Positions 22,523 to 34,987 are shown, numbered from the stretch's first letter. The stretch: 64,000 nucleotides of DNA from Annona cherimola (GCA_030490835.1 CM059972.1:41519452-41583451); one strand, 5' to 3'. Program-made: numbers and translations. The notes: generated by a model from the sequence alone, not told the origin.

Positions 22523-22550
22523 TGATAACTCGTAAAAATACGAGTTATCA
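22523..22550. repeat. Terminal palindrome of LTR B
   Basis: TGATAACTCGTA, four A, then TACGAGTTATCA: 12-bp arms with a 4-base loop at the very tip of the LTR. It is intact again at 58657-58684. In the 5' LTR ending at 56427 the second arm is deleted. Confidence 0.9.
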
Positions 22551-22794
22551 TGGCCCATTTTAGACTTTATTTGTGCGTTAGTTTGAGAGATTACGCTTAG
22601 TTTGCATCCATTTAGCTTAATTTTCACTCACTTTGCATTTTAGGAGCATTATTTAGTTTTTGTGCATTTTCAGCAGTAATTAAGCATTTTTAGTCCATCT
22701 ATTTAGCTTTTTCATCTTTTACTGGAAGGATGAAACATATGAGGCATGCAGGCGAGTGGAACGCAGATCGAGACCAAGTCACGAGATAGGTGGA

Positions 22795-23042
22795 TGGCGC
22801 CTAGGCACCACCCTACGTGCCCTTGCCAGAACCCAAGCACAATTCAGCATACACTCAGCTTCCAGCGGGTTGGCGCCTAGGCGCCACTTCATCAGCATAC
22901 AACCAAGATCAGATGGGTTTTGAGGCCAGCAAATGCAATAACTTCCAGGGAACTGGCGCCTAGGCGCCAAGGCATGAATTCCTAGGGTTTGCAAAAAAGT
23001 TTCAAGTTGCCCAGTACACAGAGAGTTGGTGCCTAGGCACCA
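22795..23042 (+). repeat. Four 16-bp palindromes upstream of the LTR B TATA box
   Basis: Copies at 22795, 22871, 22954 and 23027. The two central ones are the perfect TGGCGCCTAGGCGCCA; the outer ones have matched or single changes (for example TGGTGCCTAGGCACCA, still a palindrome). Spacing is 73 to 83 bases. The last lies about 50 bases before the TATA box. Confidence 0.9.
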
Positions 23043-23090
23043 ATACGCATCCGTACGCACGGATTTCAGTACATGGGCTGTGCAATCCAA

Positions 23091-23102
23091 CTCTATATAT
23101 AG
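23091..23102 (+). promoter_or_regulatory. TATA box of LTR B
   Basis: CTCTATATATAG followed by ATCCTAGGGGTTC, conserved in all B LTRs (49765-49775; minus strand 55731-55738 and 58063-58074). A short CpG-containing leader and a purine-rich stretch follow. Confidence 0.7.
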
Positions 23103-24271
23103 ATCCTAGGGGTTCACGTGCGAGAGAAGAGGAGAGAGAGCCCAGAAATGGAGTTCCACATAAGAGAAAGACGAAATCGTGATTAAAGCATAGATTGAAG
23201 AGGGGATTCAACTCTGTTGGTGGAAGCCGCCAGAAAACTAGTTTTCTCTTATTCTTTCTATTTTTCTTTCTCTACTTTCATGGATACTTTTAATATGGTT
23301 GTAATGGATGTCATGATCATGTCTTTGAACTAAACCTCCATTAGATGGATAGTTAGAATGAATTGAATTCTAATCTATATTGTCTTGGTTCTTTGAAATT
23401 TAGGAATGAATACTTGATTTTATATATGATTGTGTATGATTTACCTTTGCATGTGTGATTTTAATGCTTTTTTACAAGATTAGCTACCTTGTAAGATGAT
23501 TTCATTGCTTGATTTATCCTTGGAAGAGGAAAATCTCTGCTAGATCCATGTGCAAGGCATAGGTTTCCTCTTTGTTAAGGGTAGTTGTTTAACAGATAGG
23601 AATATACCGTTAAACCCTATGTAGTCACTAAACAGGTTATGCATTTTTCAATTTCACTCTATTTAACGGCATAGAAACATAGCAATTAAATAGGGTGTAA
23701 TTAGCTTTATATAGTGTTGAAAAACATATATAAAGATTATTGAACTTGGGCTAGTAAATCCATGCACAATCCAATGAAAAAGAACCAATGAAATATAGTT
23801 TAGATTCAAGAATTCCGAGCTATCCATCTGTCATCCCTGATTATCAAACCCGTTTCTAGTATTCCAGCGATTCCATGGACTCTACTCTGATTTCCTGTTG
23901 CGTTTGTTAGCTTTAATTTTAAATTCAAACTCAGAATTCTCTATCCACCGAAAGCAATTAAACTAATTTATAATTCTAGTTAACAATTCCTCATGGGAAC
24001 GATACTCTACTCACTCTTTATTACTTGAAACGGCACGTATACTTGCGTAAATAGCGAACATTTTAATTGACTTATACGCAGCTCGTCAAGAATCCATCCT
24101 TAACAGCACGCTAACCAAGCGACAGTTCTTTTATCCTTCTCCCATCTCAGGGAGGGTGTCGCTGGCCTCCTGTCTTTCCTTAGCGACTTGGCCATATGTA
24201 GAGTGGGCCCCGGTCCATCTCCGACCGTGCTCTACAACCGACCTATTCCTTGTATTGGTGCACCATACATC

Positions 24272-24450
24272 CTTACAATAGACCGCAGTCTGTGTGGTTT
24301 AAAGTATCACAGACCGTAGCCTGTGTCTTTTTAAACCGGGATCACAGACCACAGTCCACATCCATTTTTGAAAAACATCACAGACAGAGGTCTGTATCTT
24401 TAAAAATGATTTTTGAAAAAGAACATCACAGACCGCAGTCCGTGTCAATT
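24272..24450 (-). repeat. CACAGACCGCAGTCTGTG-type repeats in LTR A
   Basis: Five units 35 to 60 bases apart, each with AGACCG(C/T)AGTC(T/C)GTGT, itself a small inverted repeat. The same block is at 44060-44225; degenerate remnants are at 10205-10310. Confidence 0.8.
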
Positions 24451-25387
24451 TATAAAGCGAGCGCACCCACTTTAAATAAGTTGTCATTTGAAATCTAGTT
24501 TTTGGATGACCTTCCTTAAATTCTTTGAGAAACATTTTGAGTAAAATATTTTGATAAACATTTGAAATGTTTGAGAAACAATACATCTTAAAACACTTAT
24601 AAAATAACTTCAAAACTTTTGGATTTTCAAAAATAAACTATGTATTTTCCTAACATTTTCTTGATTTCCATTTCGGGCCTTTTGCTAACAAAAGTTATGC
24701 AATTGTGTTATCCCCTTCTCAACCATCCTAAAATCAAATTCTTGTCCACATATCTATCTTGCTATTTTTACATAAAGAGGAGCTTGCATAGCCTTTTGCA
24801 TGCTATTTTAGCAATCTGAAATCAAACCAGTTTATGAAATCGACTTATTGGTTGGTCATCCTTAAATCTCATATTATCAATATCCGTATAAACATTTTTC
24901 AAGACATTTTCAACATATTTCCTTATCTAAAGGAAATCAAAACTTTTGGAATATCATTTCAAAACATATGGACTATGTCTAAATCATCGTTTATAATTAA
25001 ATATCATGACATATAAAAATCAATCTTTTTCCATAAATCAAAATGCTTTTTCTTTTTCTTTTATAAATATAACTGTTTATCACAAAATATCATAAGGGTA
25101 ACTCAAAACTTAGTTGCAATTATTGCTTTGTGAAAAAGGGAAAAATTATCTTTTTCTTATAAAAACCTGTTTTGAAAAAACATCATAAAGAACTTGCTTG
25201 CTTGTAAGCAACTTCTTAAAACCATCGGCATAAAACATAAAATCCTTTGAAAATATCATCATGAAGAACTTGCTTACTTATAAATAAATTCCTCATTCCA
25301 TTAGCATAAAGCATTCCCAATCTTTGGCAACACTTGTAATAAAATATTTATCTTAAAAAGTGTTGCTTGCTTCCCATGAAACAAACC

Positions 25388-25500
25388 TTAAGGCTTTTCC
25401 TTAAAGTCATCCTTTTCCAAAACTTGAGACTTTTCATTAAAGCCATCGTTTTCAAAACTTGTGGCTTTTCATTAAAGCCATCATTTTTCAAAACTTGAGC
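25388..25500 (-). repeat. 37-bp tandem repeat in LTR A
   Basis: Three units with the text CTTTTCATTAAAGCCATC and TTTTCAAAACTTG, starting near 25388, 25427 and 25462. Each contains the inverted pair GGCTTT / AAAGCC. Confidence 0.8.
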
Positions 25501-27157
25501 TTGCCCATTCGTCAAAACATAATCATAAACATTTCAATCTCATATTATCACATAGAAAGAAAATAGGATTTTGGAAAGTTCGCTTGCTTACCTGATATCG
25601 CCTTAATCCCTTTTCTTCCATCACTTCAAATGCTTACATTTCTTAGGATTTTCCAACCTACATAAATCCATTTGTATTTACTTTACACTAGCTTAACCCA
25701 CTTGTCTTTCAAGTCGGGTTTTCATACGTATCAACATAACCTATACTTATCAAATCATCCATTCATTCATTTTTAATACCCTTATGCAGGGTAAACTTTC
25801 ATACATATTATAATCATTCATTAAATAATTATTTGGAGGTTCATTACCTCCATTTATCATTTTTATCATATTTTTCACTTTCCATGCAACAGTGCTCATT
25901 TTAAGCACTTAGTTAATAACTTAAACATCATATATTAATCTTAAAATTTGAGATTATCATTATTTACTAAAATAGTACCATAATTCATGTATTTCATCAC
26001 TTTTTCATGCATTTTTTTGCATTTTAACAATTCACATAAACTATTTACCATTTATTCATGTTTATCTCTTCATACATGTCCAATTCTCAACACATAGATC
26101 ATGTGTTTCTTAAAATTTTTCAACACAGAAACTTGTCTCTTATTCTAGCATGATTAAACCCCTTAATTAACACATAATTTAGGGTTTAATTTCAAAATTT
26201 TAATCCATTCATTATAGGGTTCCAAAACAGCAACTTTGGGACCCGTTTTTCATCCTTTCAACGCCTCTTTCGACACTTAAATCAAAACAGTTTTCTAATC
26301 CATAAATTCTAGAAATTAATCATGATTTTCTTAACCAAAATTTAGGGTATTATCACATGTTTAAAGTCCATATATTATTTTCTTCCAAAATAGCAACTTC
26401 CATACACATTTTGGGCACCCTTCTTGCATCACTTTGGACGTCCACATGTATGCCCCTAAAAATTAGATTTAGGGAAATCCTTTCTAACCCATTTTGAACG
26501 TACAAAGTAACCTAGGTTTAGATTATTTTACCCCCTTAATCATCCTTAAATCATTTGGGCTTATTCATATATCATTTTTAACATAGAAACATAGAAATCG
26601 GGTCATATATGAAACCCTAATTCACAACCTTTCTAAAATTCATAACTAAGCCCAAATCAACATATATAATCCATCTAATCATGAATCATCATGTAATCAT
26701 AATAACATCACAAAACAGCAACATCACATGGGGGTTTAAGAAAATTTCAGCTAGGTTAATCAACCCATTTTCAACCCTAATCTCCATTTTCATCCTCTTG
26801 AACCCTTGATTTCATTCTTTTCATTCAAACCTTAATCAATACCCTAATCAAGGGAATCATGAATCATAATTTAAGGGATCATTATGAATCAAATCCATGA
26901 CTCATAAGTTGAGTTTAAAAACTAGGTTTAAATGATTCAAGAATTCAAGAGAAACTTACTTGAAATTGAATCAACCTTGAACTTATCTTCTCTAGCTTGA
27001 ATTCCTCTTCTTTCCTCCCCTTTTTCCTTCTCTTTTTCTTCTCTTTTTCTTGCCTTCATGATACTGGAAAATGGGGACGTGCACACTTTTGGAGATAGGA
27101 GCTTTGCTCCTTAGAATTTTTCTCTCTCTAACCCCTTACACCTATGGACGTCTACCT

Positions 27158-27167
27158 TATATATAAG
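27158..27167 (-). promoter_or_regulatory. TATA-like box in LTR A fragment
   Basis: CTTATATATAA on the minus strand, downstream of the conserved TGGGGCCCACA block, as in other A LTRs. A CT-rich (plus-strand) leader lies at 27000-27055. Confidence 0.5.
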
Positions 27168-28684
27168 CTGGATTTTATAGCTTTGTGGGCCCCATTTCCC
27201 ACATCAATTAGCAGTTAATTAAAGCATGTTTATCCCCTTTGATGACATGGCAAAATATGATCCAAGTAAATTAGCATATTATTTTGAAAAATTCATCAAA
27301 ATCCATGTCATTTAATCCATGTTGCTATCCACCCCTTGAAACGTCCACTTTGTAGCAGCTTTTGCCATTTTTTCCACACCATTTTAACTTTAATTTATGG
27401 GTATTTAATAACCCTAGCTAATAGCTTACTTAGGGGTCCATTTAGCATATTAAAAAAATCACAAAAAATCAGATTTCAGCCTTGGACGTCCACATCTCCA
27501 TTGCTCCACTTGCTGTCCACATAATTAACGTCCATATGTAGCTGCCCCTTTTGCAATTGTTCTACAAAATTGTAGCTTTAATTAATTGAAACTTAATTAC
27601 CCTATCTAGGAGCTCATTTAGAGGTCCATTTAGCTTTTAAAAAAATCATAAAAAATCACAAACAATAGCTTTAGACGTGCGTCACTCCAAGCTCCCATTT
27701 TGCTGTCCATTATGTGATCACGTCCATCTGCCTTGGATTTTGGCATTTTGTGCCATAAAAATCCATCTCAAATCAATGTCACTAACCACCCTAGTCATAT
27801 AGCTCATTAAAATGCATATTTTTCATTTTTTTAAAAATCATAAAATCAACTTAAAGCCTCCTTGAACGTCCATGTGTAGCCACCTACTTCAAGCTCTTTT
27901 GAGCTAGCCATTTAGCTCCTTAATTCATCTCATTAATCACTTGATATTATCATGATTTTTTCATTTTAATTAATTCATAAAATCCATGTGTAATTATCTC
28001 CTTTTGACACCTCATTTAGGCCATTAATTATTTAATTATTTACTTTACTTTAACATAAATAAAAGCTACTTTATGGTGCACAAAAGTCAATGATGCACAC
28101 CCATTTTTTATGCAAACATGATCCCATCATCATTAGCTTGATCAAATCCTATCATAACATAGATCTCATAATTTTAACCGTTCATTTCAAATTTCGTCTC
28201 AATCTAACTTTTCTAGCTCAAGTTATGATCATTTGAAGTCATCTTTCGATTTTGGATGGTAATGATCTATTTCCCACCCTAATCCCATCCAAATTTTCAT
28301 AATATAACTTTTTCATAGGATTAAGCTCAAAATTATGTGCTTACCTTTCAATTTTCATCTTAATCCGCCTTATCAGCGTCGAGTTATGAATTTTCTAGCA
28401 TTTGCCACATTTAATCCATAATTATCAATATAATCTCCATTAGTTAAACCATAATATATGAGGTAATTATCCTCAATATATTCACATTTCCTAATCCTCG
28501 TTAGGCCTCTTTAATCACATTGACCCATATCGGCATATAATCATTATTCATACTCATTTGCCCTAATTGCAATAAATCATCAATATTGTCAAGGAAATCA
28601 TTCATAATTCCACTAAATCATACATGTTTCATATTTATATGCCAAATGCATATATATAAGCCTTCCTTGGGTCTGGGTATCACA

Positions 28685-30576
28685 TTTGTAAAGTCATAGA
28701 ACGACTTTCTACTCATTTTTCTCTCATTTTAATAAAATAATGATTTTCAACATAGACTATTATGTTCATTTCTTTTAATCAAAGGTTTTTCTTCGAAGAT
28801 GTAAAATCAAAGTATAAAACACAATACAAAATACTTCTATAATATTTTTTTACTAGATGAAATTTATAGGGAGGTTATTTAAATATTTATTTATTAAATC
28901 ACAAAACAAAATGGAGAAATTGAACCCATCTAGAAAGAGACTGAAACATAAAGGAATGTAAATGTTCTAATTATACTGATGCAACTAGCTAATTTCACTA
29001 AGGATTTGAAAGCATACACAAAGATCCTTTATTCATGCCTCACCTCAAAAAGGAGCACAAGAGTATAAACATCCATATTAGGTAACTTGGTGGTAGTGGC
29101 AGCTATCTTGCTTGGTGTTGTCTCGTTGAACATCGCAAGCTTCAATCCATGTAACCATGGCATCTGCAAGCTTGATAAAATTTAGAATTGATGATAAATT
29201 AATTGATATTGTTCTATTATCTGCATTGTTGTAGTTGATTCATTTGTGCATTTATGGTTTTAGTCTTTTATTATGGAAGTGTGGATTGCATGATTTAATT
29301 ACTCTAATTTATAAATCTATACATTGTGTTATTGTATTACATGATTTGAAAATCTTCTATTGATTTTTTCTTGCATGTTTTGTTATGATGATTAGAGTCT
29401 ACCTAGGAGTGATGAATATATAATTTTATTATTATATAATTAATTGAAAATATTTAAACATTTATGACATAATAAATATTTCATGTCGACATTATCAATT
29501 TAAATTGATTTGCTTAACCAGTTAAATTGGTTCAAACTTGACCAATTCCTTCATCGGTTCAATCATTGATTCAATTTTGACAAATTGTTTTTGACCTTAA
29601 CTACAAACATATCCATTGAGTTTCAAAACATCCAAATATACACACTGAATATCAATGAAATTTTGAATATATCCATTCTATTTCTTCACCTGATAAGCTG
29701 ATATTTCATTTTTAAATCCCCACAATACCCTCATTCTTTTGGCTCACTAGATTGTAATGGAGAGATAAGCCTCTTCTCTTCTAAAAACACCACCAATTCC
29801 TTTCCCTCCATGAGGCAGACTCCGCTTGATCTTAATTAGACTGATTTGATAAAAAAAGGCTTGTATGTCAAACTGGAGATCATCATGTAAGTAGCAATTC
29901 GTTTGATAGAGATAAAGGTGAGCATTTATTTGATCACTAACTCAACGAGAGGATCAGAGGATGCAATTGAATAAGGGTGTAATCATCGCTAGCTTGAGCA
30001 ATTAAGGTGCTAAATACATGGCCAACTTCAACTAGCTAGTTATCAAGAGAGACTAGAAGATGAAGATGAAACAATTATAAAAAGGTCGATTCGGCCATCT
30101 TCTTTAGGCTACTAGTTTTGAGGAATTCATGTGCTCAAATCTCTGTTATGAATTCTTTTTATGCATGAAGCACTTGATCTTTTTAGGTTGAATTTATTAT
30201 TTGAAGTTAAGCAGCTATTAATAGCAAAGGATTTGCTAATTAGCCATGGCAGAGGAGTGGTTGTACTGGTTGGTGGCAAGGTAGAGGATGACATCCAATT
30301 TAGAGGAAGGGGGTAATGACAATATGGGTGGCTTGGAGATTTCACTCATTGAAGAAGATGTGAGCAAGCAACCAGGGAGATCTTTGCTAGGTGCTATGAT
30401 TTTGATGAGGTAGCAAGCATCAATAGTGGTACAGACCGGATCTACAATTGTAGGTGTTAAGGAAGAAAGGTGGATGGCTTTGTGGATTTTTTGATAAGAT
30501 GGGAGATTGTAGGGTGTGAGAAGATGAAGTACCCTTGTGATGTCATGTGTGTAATGGATTTTTTTAGAAGTAGGGG
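28685..30576. other. AT-rich background, no recognised gene
   Basis: Sequence outside the nested LTR families. No long open frame resembles a known protein. It holds one weak exon candidate (29079-29166, minus strand). The open frames at 30127-30589 on the minus strand are not recognisable. Confidence 0.5.
29079..29166 (-). pseudogene. Possible last-exon remnant, unrecognised
   Basis: On the minus strand an acceptor-like TTTTATCAAGCTTGCAG at about 29167 is followed by a 28-codon frame reading AMVTWIEACDVQRDNT then KQDSCHYHQVT and a stop. The residue mix, with Trp, Cys and His, is more protein-like than the surrounding AT-rich text. I do not recognise the family, and no upstream exon is visible. 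It may be chance. Confidence 0.15.
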
Positions 30577-31540
30577 TGTCATGCCCCAAATCTTATATAG
30601 TCTAATTAAATGAGACTTAAAGCATAACACGCTGCATTCTTAGGGTTCAAGGTGTCACTTAATACGAGGACACATTAAAACACTAAAAACACTAAGCTAA
30701 TATACCTCAATCGCAAATCATTAAGTAAATTTGCAATGCATAATAGTGATCAGATAAATGAGCAGCAATCTAAATACATAGTATTCAACATCCAAATTGA
30801 AATAAACTATAATTAACTTGAGTATTATACATAGCAACCTTACTACAAAGCTCTCTCAAATAGAAATAAAAAATGCTAAGTTCCTAACTAAGAAGTGTTT
30901 CCTTATCCTTCGTGTTCCACCCCAAGTGACAATGCTTTAATGCACATCATAACTAGTTTTACCTGAAAATGTTGAACATATAATATAATGGGCTAAAAGC
31001 TTAGTAAAGTAAATTTTTACTCTACCATATACCATAAATATTTTAGAAGTAAATGTTAACCATTAAAAATGAATCAACAATATAAATTAAAACATGTATA
31101 ACTACAATCATTCTTAAGGTAAAATCTTTTTTATAATAAAGTCTCATGATATCTAAATTATTTCTCAAAAATAGTGAATGCCCCCACCATTTTGGTGAAA
31201 ATAGTCTTATTTTCGCACAAGTGCCCTTACCACCCATTGCTAGGGTTTTACTTCAACCTACCTCCACTTTATGTTGAGGTCTTACAAATATCATATCATC
31301 GGAACTAGTTCAAATGGATCTCATTAGTTAACTCATTGTTCCTTTTTATTATAAATAGTGTTTCAAAATATATATCATTCATCCACATCATAAAGTTCTA
31401 CAAATCATGAGTAAAATAATATCAATGTAGAAATATTCAAGTATAAACTCAAAGATATGAGTTATTTGATTGAATTCAAATTTTCACAGTAATTTTCTGC
31501 ATTATATATTTTACATATGTCCTTTTTCAACTTAGGGTTT
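30577..31540. mobile_element. LTR-like remnant starting TGTCATGCCCC
   Basis: The start TGTCATGCCCC, the phrase TTAGGGTTCAAGGTGTCACTTAATAC and the mid-section GGGCTAAAAGCTTAGTAAAGTAAA are typical in style of decayed plant Ty3 LTRs. No matching second end or target-site duplication was found, so boundaries are approximate. Confidence 0.35.
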
Positions 31541-31800
31541 GTTTGGAAAGTGTAAACTTTTAGATGAAATGTTTTTAGTATAAAAATTTTTTAATTGAAA
31601 AAATGATGTGGCATGATGAGGATAATGATGAGGAGTAAGGAGAATAAAGTTAAAATAGATAAGTTAATTGTGTAGAAATGATTAAAAAATAGGGTAGTTG
31701 TATAAGAATATGTGAAGAAATGATTAAAAATATAATAATTATGAAGAATCAAAATTTTAAATAGAAAAGTTTTAGCTTCACTTTCTTTCTAATTGCCTAC
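31541..31800. mobile_element. Possible MITE with decayed terminal inverted repeats
   Basis: The left end GGGTTTGTTTGGAAAGTG then AAACTTTT is partly mirrored by AAAAGTTTTAGCTTCACTTTC near 31768. About 260 bases lie between, AT-rich and non-coding. Ends of the GGGTTTGTTTGG type are common in plant hAT-like MITEs. No clear target-site duplication is visible. Confidence 0.35.
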
Positions 31801-32229
31801 CCGCTCTTAATATTCATTCTTTTTTTATGTTTGAACTTCACATGAACACTGTTATCTTCATTATTGTTATGGTTGAATATATTTAGTGTATCAATTGCAA
31901 TAATTCGGTCATTCACTTTTATCATATATTAAATGATCCACTGAATTAAGAATTTTATTTTGTTTTTGTTAAATTATAGTAATGTACAAGCCATAATATG
32001 CAGAAATACTACTTTTACAAATTATATAATTTATTGCATTTATTTGATTTTTATTTTAAGTTAATAACAGTAAATTATGAAATAATTTTACTAAACAAGA
32101 AAAATAGACTTTCTAAAATGTTATAATGGTTAAATATAAGTTATATAAGATTAATTATGTAAATTATATTTTTATTTATAATTTTTAGAAATTACTATTG
32201 TGAACTCAATTACAACTGTGCAATTAAAG
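31801..32229. other. AT-rich sequence, nothing recognised
   Basis: Very AT-rich, with no open frame, repeat or motif that I can support. Confidence 0.5.
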
Positions 32230-33595
32230 ATGTACCCATATTTTGATAACTAACAACTAAATTTTGAGAATATCAAATGTACTAAACATATTTTGTTTAG
32301 TGTTTGAAGTTAGAGATTTCAAAATCAAATTAAAACAAATCAAGTTGCTCAGCTAAGTTAACTCAACAATCAATTTGGGTCAACTCTATGTTGAAGTCAA
32401 CCTAAGAAAACAACTTGGAACGAAATAGATGAGGATTCAAAGCGCAGACAGGTTAAGTTGCAGCCCCGAGTCAACTTAGACTACGACTAGGATGAAGTCG
32501 ATGGCCAAGTTGATCTCATGGGTTATATATTTTTGCTGAATGGTTCAGTTGCAAGCGAAGTCGCACCTCAAATCAATTCCAGATTGTGACTTGGATGAAG
32601 TCGCAAGCCAAACGGACTTCAATGAGGAAACAACGTTACATATTTCTGTTGACTTACTTAGAGCACACAAAGTCACACAAGAAGTTGACTCCATCACTTA
32701 ACTTAGGTTAAGTCTGTGACCAAGTCAACTCAAGTTCAGTACATAAGTTGAAAGAAGCTTAAGAGATTAAGTTCCATGCTTCAAGCGGTCAAATGATTAG
32801 TGAAGTCGCACACAAATCGACTTCACTTGCGACTTGGATCAAGTCTCAAAACCAAGTCAACCTAAGAAGAAACTTGAAGGGCACAAGACAAGAAGAAAAG
32901 CTCAGAAGAAGGAATGATCAACCAAAGTCGCACCCTAGGTCGACTCCAATCTGCGACTTAGGAGAAGTCTCATTCGAAGTCGACTTTAGTTGTGATTTGA
33001 ATCGCAACAATCGAAAAAGTTCAAATATTTGCGCATTAAACATGTGTCACCTACCCTCCAACATTCAGAAGAACTTCATATCTATTTAAGACACATCAAG
33101 AAGAGTTATGAGGATTAGAGAAGAAATTGATTGAGCTTTCATCTACCGATATTCAAGTTATTAAGATTGCATTGATTGGTCTATGAGAGAGACTCTCATT
33201 TTCTACAACATAGAGCTATACATTTCACCTTTTCAAAATTCTCAGGAGTCTTCTCCAATGCCTCAACTAATCTATACAAATTTGTAACGTGTAGATTTCT
33301 TTGTATAAATTATCTTTATTTTATTATGGTACTTGGCTTGGTGTTGGAGATTAAGTCTAAGTTATGACAAGTAGTGTACAGTCGAAGTGGATTTCACTGT
33401 CTACTTGTGCATTTGCTGTAAAGGCCACCTAGAGCTATAATCTAAAAGAAAGCAAGTGCTTTAGTTGTAATCTCGATTAAGCTAGTGAAATTCAAAACAC
33501 AAGAGAGTGTGTGCTTGGAAGAATGGGGTAGAGAAGGTTACCCGAATCAGTATATATATTTATATGTCTCTTGTGATTGATTGTTTTTTTATTGC
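32230..33595 (+). mobile_element. Diverged LTR of family C
   Basis: An old copy of LTR C in the same orientation as 19719-21379. It keeps GAAGTCGCA / CAAGTCGACTT-type repeats (32490-33000), the CATTAAAC..GTGTCACCTACC stretch before the promoter (33035-33060), the GTGTAGATT..TTTGT segment (33296) and a GAGTGTGTGCTTGGAAGAATGGGGTAGAG segment near 33505 that matches 21155-21180. Both ends are degraded, so limits are approximate. Confidence 0.65.
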
Positions 33596-34985
33596 CCAAA
33601 CCACAAAGCTTATATAGTGCGCCCATAGTTAATATAGGGGCGCTTGGGCACAGGGGTTGCGCCCATAAATGTAGTAGGGCGCAGGGCTTGAAGAAGGCAC
33701 TATGAGGCATGCACCAAAGACTAGGTTGGCTTTAATAGTGGGCCCAACGTTTTTTAATAAATAAAATAAAATAAACAAGTGAAATATAAAATTGTAGCAA
33801 TAATATGCTGCTGAAGAAAGGGAAGAGAGGGGAAAATAAAAATGAGAGGAGGGAAATTTAAACTGTTGTCGATGATATGGAGCTGCCCATTGGAAAATTT
33901 GAGCGATCGGTTGGAGAAGAAAGGTTTGGAGGAGAGCTACTCATGGTATTCTTCTTCTCCCCCTCCTCTTCTGGTCCTTCTTGCTGGAAGCCTCGAAAGG
34001 TACTCCAACCTTGCTATTATTATTTCTTCTTTTTCTTCTTCTCCACTTGACCCTGCTACTACCGTTCTTCTATCTTTTTTCATTCCTTGTTTCTTCTTCT
34101 CCACTTAACCATACTCCTACTGGTTCTTCTCTCTTTTTTCTTCTTCTCTACTTGACGAGTCCACGAACTTGAACCGTGCAGTTTCTTCATCCCTTTTCCT
34201 TTCTATTTTCTTCTCCCCTACTTGACCCTGCTATCGGTCCTCCCTCCTTTTTAATTTAATTTAATTTTTATGCTTCTACTATCCGTTATTTTACTGCTAT
34301 GGATGTTGCCTTATGCTACTATTTTTTATTTGATATTATTATGCATTTAAGATATTATTTTTAATTTAATTTAATTATTTGTTATTGTGATGTCGTGTGC
34401 CATTGTGCCTATTGGAAATGGAATTGTAGTTCCGCTTTCAACTTCATTAAATGTTGTTGTTGCTGCTATATGCTTATTGAAATGGAATTACATTTTGTTG
34501 TTTGTTTTAACTTTATCAAAATGCGGCTATCATTAGAATGTTTAAAAATGGAATTATATCTATTGTGTTAAAATATTGTTATTGTTGTTGTCATCTTATA
34601 TTGTTGTTCTTCATTTGATATTATTATGAATTTATAATGTTGTTTTTAAATTTAATTTAATTGCTTGTTGTTGTGCAACTATGCTGCCATGTGGCACGAT
34701 GCTTGTTGGAAATTTAATTATTATTTCAAATATTGTTGCTGGTATTATATGCTTATTGAAATGGAATTATATTTTGCTTATTTAAATTTATTAAAATGTT
34801 ATTAATAATTATAGGTATGCATTTGTTTGACTCTTAGAATGTTCATAATATTTTCTTACTCACCAGTTTTAGGCATTACTATTTTTTAGATAAATTTTAT
34901 ATAAAATGTGTTTTGCTTCAGTTAGGCCCGCACCTTGAATGTTCATGTGAACCCATTGCATAAACCTCCTTAATGGCTAATCTAT
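33596..34985. other. LTR-like or background sequence with pyrimidine-rich repeat
   Basis: Begins with GC-richer text with a repeated GCGCCCAT/GGGCGC word and TTATATAG near 33610. A pyrimidine-rich repeat follows, then AT-rich text with repeated ATTGAAATGGAATTA phrases (34430-34780). It may be part of an old LTR. No gene is seen. Confidence 0.35.
34020..34250 (+). repeat. About 60-bp pyrimidine-rich imperfect tandem repeat
   Basis: Four units sharing TTCTTCTTCTCCACTTGACC and GGTTCTTCTCTC, starting near 34025, 34090, 34140 and 34205. It resembles the leader of an LTR transcript. Small open frames across it are low-complexity. Confidence 0.6.
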
Positions 34986-34987
34986 AG

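Larger units (their letters stand above)
22523..24088 (+). mobile_element. 3' LTR of a family B (Athila-like) element
   Basis: A 1,566-base LTR from TGATAACTCG to GCTCGTCA. It begins with a perfect 12-bp inverted repeat, has four copies of a TGGCGCCTAGGCGCCA palindrome and a TATA box. After its end the text switches to minus-strand LTR A (24089 on), so this B element had inserted into an A LTR, whose left part is lost. Confidence 0.88.
24089..28684 (-). mobile_element. Family A LTR, truncated at its U5 end
   Basis: Minus-strand A LTR of the long subtype, ending at 28684 with the terminus read as TGTGATACCC. Its left end starts in the middle of the LTR, at text matching 43870 of the complete copy. 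The missing U5 part was lost with the adjoining B element. It contains the GC-rich block, CAGACCG repeats, a 37-bp tandem repeat and a TATA-like box. It is not clearly the 5' LTR of the Tekay element, because it belongs to a different A subtype than the 3' LTR. Confidence 0.8.

Noticed and set aside
22795..23042. CRISPR-like array
   Set aside because: The repeats are 16-bp palindromes with variable 57-67 base gaps that are themselves related between copies; this is plant LTR DNA.
22779..23211. Minus-strand ORFs over the B LTR
   Set aside because: They cross the palindrome array and TATA box; the frames are not kept in other B LTRs.
24089..28684. 5' LTR of the Tekay element
   Set aside because: It lies on the right side for that role, but is a different A subtype from the 3' LTR, and no PBS or leader joins it.
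30127..30589. Minus-strand ORFs of 72 and 117 codons
   Set aside because: They overlap in different frames and show no recognisable motif; lengths are within chance for AT-rich DNA.
33842..34172. Two Ser/Leu/Phe-rich ORFs
   Set aside because: Low-complexity translation of a pyrimidine-rich tandem repeat.
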